From JAFMJV01 sp034436555 (GTDB lineage: Bacteria; Chloroflexota; Limnocylindria; Limnocylindrales; CSP1-4): 64,000 bases of DNA. The stretch lies in assembly GCA_034436555.1 (NCBI GenBank), contig DAOTUU010000048.1, forward strand, positions 150,142 to 214,141, written 5' to 3'. Below, one piece after another: positions 1-8,810 of the stretch. Made by a program: the position numbers and the translations under genes. Positions within the stretch are counted from its first letter, which is position 1, and each line of letters starts with the position of its first letter. Under the pieces are notes generated by a model. That model was not told the origin of the DNA and ran no database searches. It saw only the letters and a program-made list of their open reading frames with translations.

Positions 1-1
1 C

Positions 2-142
2 ACGAGCCCGCAGCGCGTCCGGGACGCGTTCCCGGGAGCCACCCTGGAACGTCTGCTCGCGGTCAAGCGCCGGGTCGACCCGGACAACCTGTTCAAGGGC
101 AACCTGGACATCACGCTCGGGGCGGTCACCCCCGCGGGCTGA
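2..142 (+). CDS. FAD-linked oxidase, C-terminal end (partial)
   Basis: Only the last 46 codons are present; the gene enters from the left edge. The peptide ends with a segment VKRRVDPDNLFKGNLDI, which is the typical berberine-bridge (BBE) C-terminal pattern of FAD-linked oxidases (Y/V-DP-x-NLF-x-x-N-x-x-I). In this family the BBE segment closes the substrate side of a covalently flavinylated oxidase. The substrate cannot be judged from this fragment. The stop is TGA at 140-142, followed by a short gap to the convergent aquaporin gene. Confidence 0.75.
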   Translation, partial: TSPQRVRDAFPGATLERLLAVKRRVDPDNLFKGNLDITLGAVTPAG

Positions 143-180
143 GGCTGTGGCCGGGACGGGGGTTCCGACCCGGCCCGCGG

Positions 181-822
181 CTACTCCCCAGGGTGCTGGA
201 ACCGGAACACGGCCGCGGCGACCGCGGCGGCGGCCAGTTCCGCGACCAGGTAGATCCAGATGTTGCCCCACGCGAAGATGTTCATGAACGACGCGCCGAC
301 CGCGACCGCGGGATTGAACGCGCCGCCCGAGATGGAACCCACCGCGAGCGCCCCGACCGTGACCGTGAAGCCGATGGCGAAGCCGTAGAACGAGTTGCCC
401 TCGGTGCCCTTGGCGGTGGCCACGTTGAGCACCACGTACACGAGCGCGAACGTGAACAGGAACTCGGCCACCAGGCCGGCGCCCGCGGAGAACCCGTCGA
501 TCAGGGGCGAGGCCGGCATCGCAGGCTTGAGGTAGGCCACCGCGGCGTACGCCACGACCGCGGCCACGACCTGGACCACCCAGTAGCCGACGGCGGTGGG
601 TGGCGTGACCTTGCCGCGAAGCAGGACGCCCAGGGTCACCGCCGGGTTGTAGTGACCTCCCGAGATGTGTCCGCCGGCGTGGACCATGACCGCCAGCGAC
701 AGTCCGATGGCGAGCGCGGCCATCACCCCGGCGCCCGGGTCGATGACCGTCATGCCCACCGTGAACACCAGGCAGAACGTGCCGATGAACTCGGTCACGA
801 GCGCGCGCGGTTCCAGCGCCAC
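181..822 (-). CDS. MIP-family aquaporin / glycerol facilitator
   Basis: Polytopic membrane channel of about 213 residues with six predicted membrane segments in two homologous halves. Both signature half-helix motifs are visible: HYNPAV in the first half and AFNPAV in the second. The length fits an AqpZ-like water channel better than the longer GlpF type, but the selectivity-filter residues were not modelled. I chose the GTG at 822 because a strong Shine-Dalgarno stretch (GGAGGGAGGG) lies about 5 nt upstream; a TTG at 855 would place that stretch inside the gene. Convergent to the partial oxidase. Confidence 0.9.
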   Translation of the reverse strand: MALEPRALVTEFIGTFCLVFTVGMTVIDPGAGVMAALAIGLSLAVMVHAGGHISGGHYNPAVTLGVLLRGKVTPPTAVGYWVVQVVAAVVAYAAVAYLKPAMPASPLIDGFSAGAGLVAEFLFTFALVYVVLNVATAKGTEGNSFYGFAIGFTVTVGALAVGSISGGAFNPAVAVGASFMNIFAWGNIWIYLVAELAAAAVAAAVFRFQHPGE

Positions 823-894
823 CGATCCCTCCCTCCGGTTGACGGGCGGCGCCAACCTGGCGGCTGCACCCGTCGCCCCGCGCGAAGGATAGCG

Positions 895-2079
895 TCACGC
901 GTGGTCCGGAGACCCCTCCGGGCGAGGCGCATGCGCGCGCCTGCCGCTCGACCGGCCGGCTCGGATCATCAGCGCCATCACCGGCACGTACAGCAGGATG
1001 GAGACCGCCGCCAGGAGGCCGCCCGTCATCCGGAGCTCCGAGTGGGGCGCCAGGTCTCCCACGAAGCGCACGGCCACGGAGACCTGGAGCAGCGCGAGCG
1101 GCACGTAGGCGAGCCGGTGGAAGCCCACCCGGAACCCCAGGATCGCGGGCAGGATGATGGGTGCGTGACCGAAGATCATCGAGAACGTGAAGCCGAGCAG
1201 CAGCGCATGGAGCAGCGCGTCGTAGGTCGGGCCCGCCCACATCAGCCCGTGGACGAGGGCCAGCAGGCCGCCGAGCGCCAGCCAGACGTAGCCGACCAGG
1301 AGGCACACCGCCACGAAGCGCGGCAGTCCGGGCCGGTGGATGGTCAGCCAGGCGATGTCGAACCGCAGCAGCCATCCGGCGAGCGCGAGCATGGCGACCC
1401 CCGACAGGCGGATCCCCAGGTCGGCATCGAGGACCATCAGCGCCTGGGCCGCGAGGTAGACCGCCGTGATGGCCCCGAACAGCCAGACCGCCCGCGGGCC
1501 CATGGGCCGGATGCGCGCCAGCTCCAGCCGTTCGCCCACGATGGTGAGCACGAGGAATCCGACCCACCAGTGGCTGACCAGGGGGATCGGGCGGCCCGCC
1601 AGCCAGGCGGCGTCGCCCAGGAGCAGCAGCACGGCCCCCAGCGCCATGGTCCCGATGTCGATGGTCGGATGGCGCCGCAGCGTGGCCAGGTTGATGACGA
1701 CCAGCCCCGCGGCGCCCACCGCGAGCAGCGCCTGGGCCCACGTGACGGCACCCGCGACCACGATCCCGGCCGTGCCGACCGCGGAGGCCACCGGAGCCAC
1801 GTAGGCCGGATGGAGCCGGCGTCCGGTCGCCGCGGTGAAGGCGACCGCCCGCTCCAGCGCGATGAGCGTGCCCAGCACGCCCGCGGCGAGGATCGGGCCG
1901 TGCAGCGCCGCGCGGTCGGCGACCGCCGCCGGAGCCGCGTAGCCGATGCGGGAGAGGCCCGCCAGGACGCCCACGACCATGGACACCCCGACGACCACGA
2001 GGATGCCGGCGTCCACGAGCCGATGGCGCAGGGCGGGGGACAGCGTCACCGCCGCACCCTGGGGCCGCGGGCGGGGCAT
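895..2079 (-). CDS. NnrS-like polytopic membrane protein
   Basis: 394-residue integral membrane protein with about twelve hydrophobic segments. It has conserved-looking histidines in or near helices: LHGPILAAG near residue 60, SHWWVGF near 190, and HALLLGFTFSMIFGHAPI near 300. Such His-bearing helices resemble the NnrS / heme-copper-oxidase-like membrane family, whose characterised members relate to nitric oxide and copper-heme metabolism. The assignment is by resemblance only. A hydrophilic, Arg/Pro-rich tail follows the last helix. It lies alone between the aquaporin and the ABC ATPase genes, all on the minus strand. An uncharacterised membrane family is the alternative. Confidence 0.55.
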   Translation of the reverse strand: MPRPRPQGAAVTLSPALRHRLVDAGILVVVGVSMVVGVLAGLSRIGYAAPAAVADRAALHGPILAAGVLGTLIALERAVAFTAATGRRLHPAYVAPVASAVGTAGIVVAGAVTWAQALLAVGAAGLVVINLATLRRHPTIDIGTMALGAVLLLLGDAAWLAGRPIPLVSHWWVGFLVLTIVGERLELARIRPMGPRAVWLFGAITAVYLAAQALMVLDADLGIRLSGVAMLALAGWLLRFDIAWLTIHRPGLPRFVAVCLLVGYVWLALGGLLALVHGLMWAGPTYDALLHALLLGFTFSMIFGHAPIILPAILGFRVGFHRLAYVPLALLQVSVAVRFVGDLAPHSELRMTGGLLAAVSILLYVPVMALMIRAGRSSGRRAHAPRPEGSPDHA

Positions 2080-2118
2080 CGAGCGGGAGCGGCCACGGGT
2101 CCAGTATGGACGCGATCC

Positions 2119-3075
2119 TCAAGTCGCGAGATGACAGGCCACCTCCACGCCATCGCCGAGGGTGCGCAGCTGCGGATCCTCGGTCCGGCACCGATCGATC
2201 GCGATGGGACAGCGCGGATGGAAGCGGCAGCCGGGCGGCATCGCGACCGGGCTGGGCGGCTCGCCCTCGAGCAGCGGCGGACGATGGCCTCCCCGCCAGC
2301 GCTGCGTGCCGCTCGGCACGGAGGCCGCCAGGGAGCGGGTGTAGGGGTGGTGCGGCGCCCGGAACACCACCGGACCGGGTCCGGACTCCACGATCCGGCC
2401 GAGGTACATCACCAGCACCCGGTCCGCGAGGTGGCGCACCACGCCCAGGTCATGCGACACGAACAGGATGCCGATCCCCCGGTCACGTCGCAGGTCCAGC
2501 AGCAGGTTCAGCAGCTGCGCGCGCACCGACACGTCGAGCGACGCCACCGGCTCGTCGCACACGAGGATGTCCGGATCCACGATGAGCGCCCGCGCGATCG
2601 CGGCCCGCTGGAGCTGCCCGCCCGAGAGCTCGTGGGGCTCCCGGCCCGCCAGCGCGCGGTCCAGGCCCACCGACTCCAGCTGCGTCGCCACCCGCTCGCG
2701 GGCCGCCGCGCCCGACACGCCCACCAGGCCCAGGGGCATGCCCACGGAGCCTCCGATGGGTCGGCGCGGGTTGAACGACGCCGTGGGGTCCTGGAACACG
2801 TACTGGACGCGACGGCGCATGTCGCGCGGCACCCGGCCATCCGTGCCCACGAGGCGGCGCCCGCCGACCCAGACGGCGCCGGCATCGGGGCGGTCCAGGC
2901 CCACCGCGATGCGCGCAAGCGTCGTCTTGCCGCATCCCGACTCCCCCACCAGGCCCACGATCTCGCCCGGCGCCACGGCGAGATCCACCCCATCGACCGC
3001 CCGGACGTCGCCGCCCCGGGATCGGAACCGCCGATGGATGCCCTCCACCCGCAGCGGCTCATGCTCCGCGGTCAT
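2119..3075 (-). CDS. Peptide/nickel ABC transporter ATP-binding protein (DppF/OppF type)
   Basis: Cytoplasmic ATPase of a PepT-family importer, 318 residues. Walker A GESGCGKT is at residues 44-51, the signature LSGGQLQR near 170, Walker B ILVCDEP just after, and the H-loop SHDLGVV follows. The C-terminal cysteine segment CRFHPRCPIAIDRC is the oligopeptide/dipeptide C-terminal domain (oligo_HPY). I start it at the ATG at 3075, which forms an ATGA overlap with the stop of the preceding ATPase gene; a longer frame to 3153 would add a basic, unlikely N-terminus. It is the last gene of the SBP-permease-permease-ATPase-ATPase operon. Confidence 0.9.
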   Translation of the reverse strand: MTAEHEPLRVEGIHRRFRSRGGDVRAVDGVDLAVAPGEIVGLVGESGCGKTTLARIAVGLDRPDAGAVWVGGRRLVGTDGRVPRDMRRRVQYVFQDPTASFNPRRPIGGSVGMPLGLVGVSGAAARERVATQLESVGLDRALAGREPHELSGGQLQRAAIARALIVDPDILVCDEPVASLDVSVRAQLLNLLLDLRRDRGIGILFVSHDLGVVRHLADRVLVMYLGRIVESGPGPVVFRAPHHPYTRSLAASVPSGTQRWRGGHRPPLLEGEPPSPVAMPPGCRFHPRCPIAIDRCRTEDPQLRTLGDGVEVACHLAT

Positions 3076-4256
3076 CACCTGGTCTCTCCCGCGCGCCAGC
3101 ACGCGACGAGGCCGTCGTCGAACGGGGCGAGCGACGGCGCCTCGGCGCGACACCGCGCGACGACCAGGGGACAGCGCGGCGCGAACGCGCAGCCGATGCC
3201 GCCCGCGGGCGCCATGCGGCCGGGCAGCTCCGGCAGTCGGTCGCGGTGTCCGTCCGCGCCGCGGCCCACGAGCCCGAACGGGAGCGATGCGGCCCGCAGC
3301 GCTGCGGAGTACGGGTGGGCGGGGCGTTCCATGAGGCGCAGCGCCCCCCGGTCCTCCACGATGCGCCCCGCATACATGACCGCGATCCGGTCGGCCAGCG
3401 CGGACGCCACGGCGATGTCGTGGGTGACCAGGAGCAGCGCCAGCCGCTCGTGCTCCACGAGGTCCGCGAGCAGGTCCAGGATCTGCGCCTGGACCGTGGC
3501 GTCGAGGGCCGTCGTGGGCTCGTCCGCGAGCAGCACCCTGGGCCGGGCGGCGAGCGCGGCCGCGATGGCGACCCGCTGCTTGAGACCACCGGAGAGCTGA
3601 TGGGGGAAGGCGGCCCAGCGCCGGGCGGGGTCACCCACGCCGCAGCGTGCGAGGAGCCGCTCGGTCTCGGCCCTCGCGGCGTCCCCGCGCAGGCCCTGGT
3701 GTGCGACCACCACCTCCTCGACCTGTGCGCCGACCGGCAGCACGGGGTTGAGGCTGCCGCCCGGATCCTGGAACACCATGCCGATGCCGCCGCCCCGCGT
3801 CCGCGCGCGCTCCCGCTCGGAGATGTCGTCGATGCGCCGCCCGTCGAGCAGGATCTCGCCGCTGACCATCGCCGATCCCGGTGCCAGACCCGCGACGGCC
3901 AGCAGGGTGGCGCTCTTGCCCGAGCCGCTCTCGCCGGTCAGCGCCAGCACGCCCCCGGGGGGCAGCGCCAGGTCGACGCCGTCGACGGCGAGCACGCCGT
4001 CCGAATGGCCGCCCGGCGTCCGGAAGGCGATGCGCAGGCCGCGCACCTCGAGGGCTGGAGGGGTGGCCGGCCCGCTGACGGACCTGGGGTCCGACTCGCC
4101 GGCCGATCTGGCTTCCGGCACGATGCCCGGCGCCGCGGCCAGGGCCGTGCCCGGCTCCGGCGCCGCTTCCGGCGCGATGCCCGGCTCCGTGCCCGGCTCC
4201 GCCGCCGCACCGTCGTCGGGAATCGCGGTCTGCTCCTCCACGGCTGCCACCCTCAA
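3075..4256 (-). CDS. Peptide/nickel ABC transporter ATP-binding protein (DppD/OppD type)
   Basis: Second ATPase of the importer, 393 residues. Residues 1-66 are a low-complexity Pro/Ala/Gly/Glu-rich extension with repeated PG-x-x-PE units, absent from most DppD proteins. The ATPase domain follows: Walker A GESGSGKS at 108-115, signature LSGGLKQR, Walker B VLLADEP, H-loop THDIAVA, then the oligo_HPY cysteine segment CAFAPRCPLVVARC. It is preceded closely by the dppC-type permease and overlaps the next ATPase gene by ATGA. The true start could lie inside the extension, near residue 66, where conserved sequence begins. Confidence 0.88.
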   Translation of the reverse strand: MRVAAVEEQTAIPDDGAAAEPGTEPGIAPEAAPEPGTALAAAPGIVPEARSAGESDPRSVSGPATPPALEVRGLRIAFRTPGGHSDGVLAVDGVDLALPPGGVLALTGESGSGKSATLLAVAGLAPGSAMVSGEILLDGRRIDDISERERARTRGGGIGMVFQDPGGSLNPVLPVGAQVEEVVVAHQGLRGDAARAETERLLARCGVGDPARRWAAFPHQLSGGLKQRVAIAAALAARPRVLLADEPTTALDATVQAQILDLLADLVEHERLALLLVTHDIAVASALADRIAVMYAGRIVEDRGALRLMERPAHPYSAALRAASLPFGLVGRGADGHRDRLPELPGRMAPAGGIGCAFAPRCPLVVARCRAEAPSLAPFDDGLVACWRAGETR

Positions 4257-5080
4257 CCGCGGCCGCGCGCCCCGAGGCGCGCGCCGATGGCATCACCCAG
4301 AAGGCTCACCGCGAGCACCGCGAAGACCACCGCGAGCCCCGGGATCAGGACCAGCGTCGGGGTCACCCGCAGGACCTCGCGCCCGTCGGCGATCATGCCG
4401 CCCCAGCTGATGGAGTTGGGGTCCGACACGTTGAGGAACGCCAGCGCCGACTCCACCAGGATCGCCGCGCCCACGGTCACCCCGACCAGCGCCGCCACCG
4501 GCTGGAGGGCTCCCGGCAACACCTCCCGGAACGCGATGCGGAACGGACCCACGCCCGCCAGGCGGGCCGCATCCACGTACTCGCGCTGACGCAGCGAGAG
4601 CGTCTCCGCGCGGACGAGCCGCGCGGTGGCCGGCCAGGACGTCAGCGCGATGGCCAGGATGATGGTGCCGGTCGCCGGGCCCAGCGCGCTCACCATGGCG
4701 AGCGCGAGGATGAATCCGGGCACGGTCTGGAACGCCTCCGTCACGCGCATGAGCGCGGTGTCCACGCGCCCGCCCAGGAACCCCGCGGCCACGCCCATCA
4801 CGATGCCGATGGTCAGCGCCCCGGCGGCCGCGGTCAGGCCCACCTCCAGCGAGACGCGCGCGCCGTGCACCAGCAGCGCGAGCACGTCCCGGCCCATCCG
4901 GTCGCTGCCCAGCGGCAGCGCGGGGTCCGTGAGCGGCGGGATGAGCGGCTTCGCGACGAGGTCCAGCGGGTCACCCGGCGCCAGCACCGGGGCACCGACG
5001 GCGACGACGGCCATGAGGCACAGCCAGAGAAGCCCGACCCAGCCGCCGAGTCCCAGGCGCAGACCGCCGTGCCGTCTCAC
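4253..5080 (-). CDS. Peptide/nickel ABC transporter permease (DppC type)
   Basis: Inner-membrane permease, 275 residues, with the N-terminal helix and PGDP-type periplasmic segment of DppC-like proteins (LAPGDPLDLVAKP), the LGSDRMGRDVL motif, and an EAA loop EYVDAARLAGVGPFRIAF. I take GTG at 5080 as start because it overlaps the stop of the upstream dppB-type gene (GTGA). The same frame is open further upstream to 5899, but that part is antisense-quality sequence overlapping the other permease gene. It ends four nucleotides into the ATPase gene, so the genes are translationally coupled. Confidence 0.9.
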   Translation of the reverse strand: MRRHGGLRLGLGGWVGLLWLCLMAVVAVGAPVLAPGDPLDLVAKPLIPPLTDPALPLGSDRMGRDVLALLVHGARVSLEVGLTAAAGALTIGIVMGVAAGFLGGRVDTALMRVTEAFQTVPGFILALAMVSALGPATGTIILAIALTSWPATARLVRAETLSLRQREYVDAARLAGVGPFRIAFREVLPGALQPVAALVGVTVGAAILVESALAFLNVSDPNSISWGGMIADGREVLRVTPTLVLIPGLAVVFAVLAVSLLGDAIGARLGARGRG

Positions 5081-6081
5081 CGGGTGCGGCTCGCGACGCG
5101 ATCGTCCGCGGTGCGCGGGTCGAGGCGAGCGTAGCTCAGGTCCACCGCGATGTTGACCAGGATGACCACGACCGTGCTCGCGAGCACCACGCCCGCCATC
5201 AGGGGCAGGTCGCGCCGTGACACGGCGAGGAACGCCAGGTTGCCCATCCCCGGGATGGAGAAGACCGTCTCGACGACGACGCTGCCGCCAAGCATCGTGC
5301 CGATCTGGAGGCCCAGCATCGTGACCACCGGCAGCAGCGCGGGGCGCGCGATGTGGCTGCGGGTGATGCGGCCCGCAGGCAGGCCCCGCGCGCGCGCCGC
5401 GCGCACCCAGCTGCTGGCGCGCGTCTCGCTCATGGCGCCGCGCATCAGCCGCTGGTACAGGGCCATGTAGGTGAGCGCGAGGGTGAGCACCGGCAGGACC
5501 AGATGCCACGCCTGGTCGAGGAGGCGGCTCAACGGGTCGTCCGGTGCGCGGAGCGAGGTGAGACCGGCCAGCGGGAACCACCGCAGCTGCACCACCAGCA
5601 CCACGATGAGCAGCAGCGCCAGCCAGAAGTTGGGCATCGCGTTGAGCAGCAGCGCACCGGTGCTCAGGGTGCCGTCCACGGCCCCTCCCCGACGCATCGC
5701 CGCGATCGCGCCGAGCAGCGAGCCCAGCACCGCGGCGAGCAGGATCGCCGATCCCATGAGGATCATCGTGACCGGGGCGCGCTCCAGGATGCTGTCCAGC
5801 ACCGGCGCGCTGACCGCCACGGACCAGCCCAGGTCCAGCGTGACGATCGCCTGGAGGTAGGCCAGGAACCGCACCGGCATCGACTGGTCCAGACCCCACT
5901 CGCGACGCAGGCGCTCGGCGAACGCGGCGTCGCCGCTGCCGGTCTGGGCGAGGTAGGCATCCACCGCGTCACCGGGCGCCAGCTCGAGCAGCAGGAACAC
6001 GCCCACCGCGACGATCGCGATCACGGGGATCGCGTGCAGCAGGCGCAGCAGGATGAAGCGGATGGTCTGACTGCCGGCCAT
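5077..6081 (-). CDS. Peptide/nickel ABC transporter permease (DppB type)
   Basis: Inner-membrane permease of the PepT family, 334 residues. It begins MAGSQTIRFILLRLLHAIPV, the usual DppB first helix, continues with a periplasmic loop, and carries the EAA motif SWVRAARARGLPAGRITR. I chose ATG 6081. A GTG at 6141 in the same frame would put a perfect 15-bp inverted repeat (6101-6134) inside the coding region, while comparable hairpins in the other importers of this window are intergenic. Overlaps dppC by GTGA. Confidence 0.88.
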   Translation of the reverse strand: MAGSQTIRFILLRLLHAIPVIAIVAVGVFLLLELAPGDAVDAYLAQTGSGDAAFAERLRREWGLDQSMPVRFLAYLQAIVTLDLGWSVAVSAPVLDSILERAPVTMILMGSAILLAAVLGSLLGAIAAMRRGGAVDGTLSTGALLLNAMPNFWLALLLIVVLVVQLRWFPLAGLTSLRAPDDPLSRLLDQAWHLVLPVLTLALTYMALYQRLMRGAMSETRASSWVRAARARGLPAGRITRSHIARPALLPVVTMLGLQIGTMLGGSVVVETVFSIPGMGNLAFLAVSRRDLPLMAGVVLASTVVVILVNIAVDLSYARLDPRTADDRVASRTR

Positions 6082-6100
6082 CGCGACCGGACGCTCGGAT

Positions 6101-6134
6101 CGGGCGGCCGGACCCGGCTGGGTCCGGCCGCCCG
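6101..6134 (-). promoter_or_regulatory. Intercistronic hairpin between SBP and dppB-type gene
   Basis: Perfect 15-bp inverted repeat: arm 6101-6115 (CGGGCGGCCGGACCC), loop GGCT, arm 6120-6134. It starts 8 nt after the SBP stop codon and ends about 20 nt before the permease ATG. No T-tract follows, so partial termination or protection of the SBP mRNA 3' end is more likely than full termination. This role is inferred. Confidence 0.7.
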
Positions 6135-6142
6135 AGGTCACA

Positions 6143-7753
6143 TCACTCGGAGGCGAGCCACACGTCCGCCCAGTTCGACGTCGCCCAGCGCGGGTTGTTG
6201 GCCACGTTCTGGACCCGGTCGTTGGCGACCGTGGTGAACGTGAACTCCACCAGGTTGAGGATCGGCAGCTGGTCGGCGACCAGCTGCTGGAACTGCTTGT
6301 ACAGCTCGATGCGCTTCTCGGGATCGGTCTCGGTCGCCGCGTCCGCGATGAGCTGGTTCATCTGCGGGTCGTCATAGCCCCACTGGTTGGAGAACGGCAC
6401 GCCGTCGGGCAGGCCGCCCTGGAACAGGATCGTGGTGGAGATCGCCGGGTCGTTGCGATACACCGGCGAGTTGATGGCCAGGTCGAAGTCGTGGGTCGTG
6501 TAGACCGCCTCGATGTGGCCGGGCGAGTCCGCGCTCACGATCTCGGTGGCGATGCCGATGGCCTCCAGGGCCTGCTTCACGTAGTCCCCGGTGGCCGTGG
6601 TCATGGCGAAGAAGGGCGCCGGGCGGAGGCGGACCGAGAAGCGCACCCCGTCCTCGCCGCGCGGGAAGTTCTCCGCATCCAGGAGCGCCTCCGCGGCTGC
6701 CGGATCATACGCGTACGTCGTGACGTCGTCGGTGTAGAAGGGGACGCCCGTCTTGGGGATGGGACCGGTGGCGGGCGATGCGCCGTAGCCCAGGAAGATG
6801 GTGTCGACGATCACCTGCGGGTCGATGGCCATCCGGATGGCCCGGCGGACGTTCGCGTTGGCCAGCTCCGACCGCCGGTGGTTGGGGTCGAGCGTGATGT
6901 CGTACGTGATGCCCTCGTAGCCCTCGGTGTGGACGCTCAGGTTGTCCATCGCGTCGAGCGCCGCGAGATCGGTGAGCGGCACCGCGGAGAACGCGGTCAG
7001 GTCCAGCTCGCCCAGCTCCAGCGCCGCGGCCTTGGAGGCGGGATCGGGCAGGACCTGGTAGATGATCTCGTCGAGGTAGGGCTTGCCCTCGTCCCAGTAG
7101 TTGTCGTTGCGGGTCAGCCGGTACAGCTCGCCCGGCTTGTGCTCCACGAACACGAAGGGACCGGTGCCCACGGGCTTCAGGTTGTACTCGTTGGTCGCGA
7201 TGTCCGTCCCCTCGTACAGGTGCTTGGGGATGACCGCGGTGAGCGCCGGCAGCGCGTTCGTGATGAGCTGGCTGGGGGTGGGCTTGGAGAAGTGGAAGAT
7301 CGCGGTGTAGTCGTCCGGGGTCTCCACCGACTCCAGGTTGGCGAACACGATCCGACCCAGGTTCTGGAGCGGCTTCCAGACCTCCATCGCCGAGAACGCG
7401 ACGTCCGCGGAGGTGAACGGCTGGCCATCATGCCAGGTCACGCCCTCGCGCAGGTGAACCGTGTAGCTCAGGCCGTCGTCCGATCCCTCCCACGAGGTGG
7501 CCAGCAGCGGGCGCAGCTCGCCCCCCTCGGCCATCTCCGCGAGCGGCTCCACCACCTTGCTGGCGACGTAGAACACGCCGTTGGAGGCGACCATCGCGGG
7601 ATTGAGGTTGGTGGGCTCCGAATCCGCGGCGACCACGAGCGTGCCGCCCGCCTTCGGTTCCTGCGCGGCGACCGGTGCGGCCACCATCGTGGCCCCGATC
7701 AGTCCCGCGGCGAACAGCGACCCGAGACGCTGTCGCGTGGTCAGAGATGGCAT
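6143..7753 (-). CDS. Peptide/nickel ABC transporter substrate-binding protein
   Basis: Extracytoplasmic solute-binding protein, family 5, 536 residues. Signal peptide MPSLTTRQRLGSLFAAGLIG ends near APVAAQ. The mature start KAGGTLVVAADSEPTNLNPA, the segment VTWHDGQPFTSADV and the repeated ANVRRAIRMAIDPQ pattern are typical for SBP_bac_5 proteins. No lipobox is present, so it is probably secreted or anchored otherwise. ATG 7753 is supported by AGGAGG at about 9 nt distance; an upstream frame to 7828 is not needed. First gene of the importer operon. Ligand unknown. Confidence 0.92.
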   Translation of the reverse strand: MPSLTTRQRLGSLFAAGLIGATMVAAPVAAQEPKAGGTLVVAADSEPTNLNPAMVASNGVFYVASKVVEPLAEMAEGGELRPLLATSWEGSDDGLSYTVHLREGVTWHDGQPFTSADVAFSAMEVWKPLQNLGRIVFANLESVETPDDYTAIFHFSKPTPSQLITNALPALTAVIPKHLYEGTDIATNEYNLKPVGTGPFVFVEHKPGELYRLTRNDNYWDEGKPYLDEIIYQVLPDPASKAAALELGELDLTAFSAVPLTDLAALDAMDNLSVHTEGYEGITYDITLDPNHRRSELANANVRRAIRMAIDPQVIVDTIFLGYGASPATGPIPKTGVPFYTDDVTTYAYDPAAAEALLDAENFPRGEDGVRFSVRLRPAPFFAMTTATGDYVKQALEAIGIATEIVSADSPGHIEAVYTTHDFDLAINSPVYRNDPAISTTILFQGGLPDGVPFSNQWGYDDPQMNQLIADAATETDPEKRIELYKQFQQLVADQLPILNLVEFTFTTVANDRVQNVANNPRWATSNWADVWLASE

Positions 7754-7819
7754 GCGCGATCCTCCTGTGTCGCTTGGCCCGGCGTCCGGGCAGAACGTAG
7801 AAGTACCCCATCGGACGCG

Positions 7820-7840
7820 GCCCCGCAACCCTGTCGGGGC
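7820..7840 (-). terminator. Weak hairpin between small gene and importer operon
   Basis: Six-base-pair inverted repeat GCCCCG (7820-7825) / CGGGGC (7835-7840) with a 9-nt loop, downstream of the 76-aa gene and upstream of the SBP gene. No T-run follows on the minus strand, so its role as a terminator is uncertain. Confidence 0.3.
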
Positions 7841-7870
7841 GGGGCGTCTCCGACGCGTGGAGCCGGGGGC

Positions 7871-8101
7871 TCACCCGAACCAGGTGGCGACCTCGTCATC
7901 GCTGACGGCGGGCAGCACCAGCATGGAGCGGATCACCTCCACCGACAGGCTCGTCCTGCGCGCCACGAGCAGGGCGATGCGGCGCGGATCATGACCGCAC
8001 CGGCGCAGGGCCTTCATGTCCAGGCGCGGCCAGAGGGCGAGGGCGCGCCGGTCGATCGCGGCGCCGCGACGGTGATCACGATCATGATCGATGGTTCCCA
8101 T
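7871..8101 (-). CDS. Small hypothetical protein (76 aa)
   Basis: Encodes 76 residues: a basic N-terminal part (MGTIDHDRDHRRGAA) and a C-terminal part with two predicted amphipathic helices around LLVARRTSLSVEVIRSML. The start ATG at 8101 has a good ribosome site (AAGGAG, 7 nt upstream), which is the main reason to accept it. It precedes the peptide importer on the same strand by about 120 nt. I do not recognise the family. A weak hairpin lies at 7820-7840 behind it. Confidence 0.6.
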   Translation of the reverse strand: MGTIDHDRDHRRGAAIDRRALALWPRLDMKALRRCGHDPRRIALLVARRTSLSVEVIRSMLVLPAVSDDEVATWFG

Positions 8102-8810
8102 GGCGATGCTCCTTGGTCCCGCGGACCCCGTCGCTCATCCTGCGACCCTCTCTGTGTACGATCGCGTCGCGCACCCTGCCAAGTGCCATTCGTCACCAAA
8201 CCGGCCGCCCGCCCCATGGTCAGGGGGACCGCCGCGCGGGCGTGGCCGGTCGTTCGGCCGCCGGTCACGCCATCCCGCGGCTAGGCGATTGCACAGGCAA
8301 CTGTCTGCTGGCTTGGCGATCTGCTGGTTTGGCGCGGTCAAGCGCTCGGTGCGCCGCGCGGTTCCCTCGGATCGATCGGCCGCTGAGAGGCCAAGTACGC
8401 CCGACCACATCCGCCTTCTGGGCCATCCGGGCCGCCGGTCGGACCATCTCGACCGGATCGGTCCATGCGGTCCACGGAGCGGCCCGGACTGACGCCGCTG
8501 GACGGGGTCGCGTCGATCATGGCCGGTGAGCGGCCGCGCCTCCGCCGAGACGCCACGCCCCCCGCGCGGCTGGACGGGGTCGCGTCGATCATGGCCGGTG
8601 AGCGGCCACGCCTCCGCTGAGACGCCACGCCCTCGCGGCCTCGGGCGGTCGCCCGCGGGTACGGCGCGGAGCATCGGGTCCCGGCGGCCCGGGACGCAAG
8701 CCCTTGCCCTCGGCGAACGGGAGCGCCGCCGCGGTGTAGCCTGACACCCCGCGCCGCATGCGTCACCCGCGGCGGGGAACCCTCCCGACCCAAGCAAGGA
8801 ACCACCGTCC
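8102..8810. other. Intergenic region, 709 nt, no gene recognised
   Basis: Divergent spacer between the 76-aa gene and argG. Frames in it have no family resemblance. It holds a two-copy direct repeat (8498-8631), and a -10-like box TAGCCT at 8737-8742 that could belong to the argG promoter. The argG start is preceded by AAGGAA at about 8799. Confidence 0.5.
8498..8631. repeat. Tandem 62-nt direct repeat, two copies
   Basis: Copy one 8498-8559, copy two 8570-8631, spacing 72 nt; the 62-nt units differ at two positions. Both begin CTGGACGGGGTCGCGTCGAT and contain a GGCCGGTGAGCGGCC inverted segment. Non-coding as far as can be seen. Confidence 0.8.

Noticed and set aside
193..3600. Very long open frame on the plus strand, over 1100 codons
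   Set aside because: It is antisense to aquaporin, the NnrS-like gene and an ABC ATPase; Arg/His-rich translation without family pattern. At this GC level the antisense of biased codons is often free of stops.
6081..6141. GTG 6141 as start of the first dppB-type gene
   Set aside because: It would place a perfect 15-bp hairpin within the coding sequence; ATG 6081 gives the normal first helix, and the hairpin then matches the intergenic position in the other importers.
8113..8529. Overlapping small plus-strand frames in the argG upstream region
   Set aside because: No ribosome sites, Arg/Ser/Pro-rich translation, and the direct repeat passes through them out of frame.
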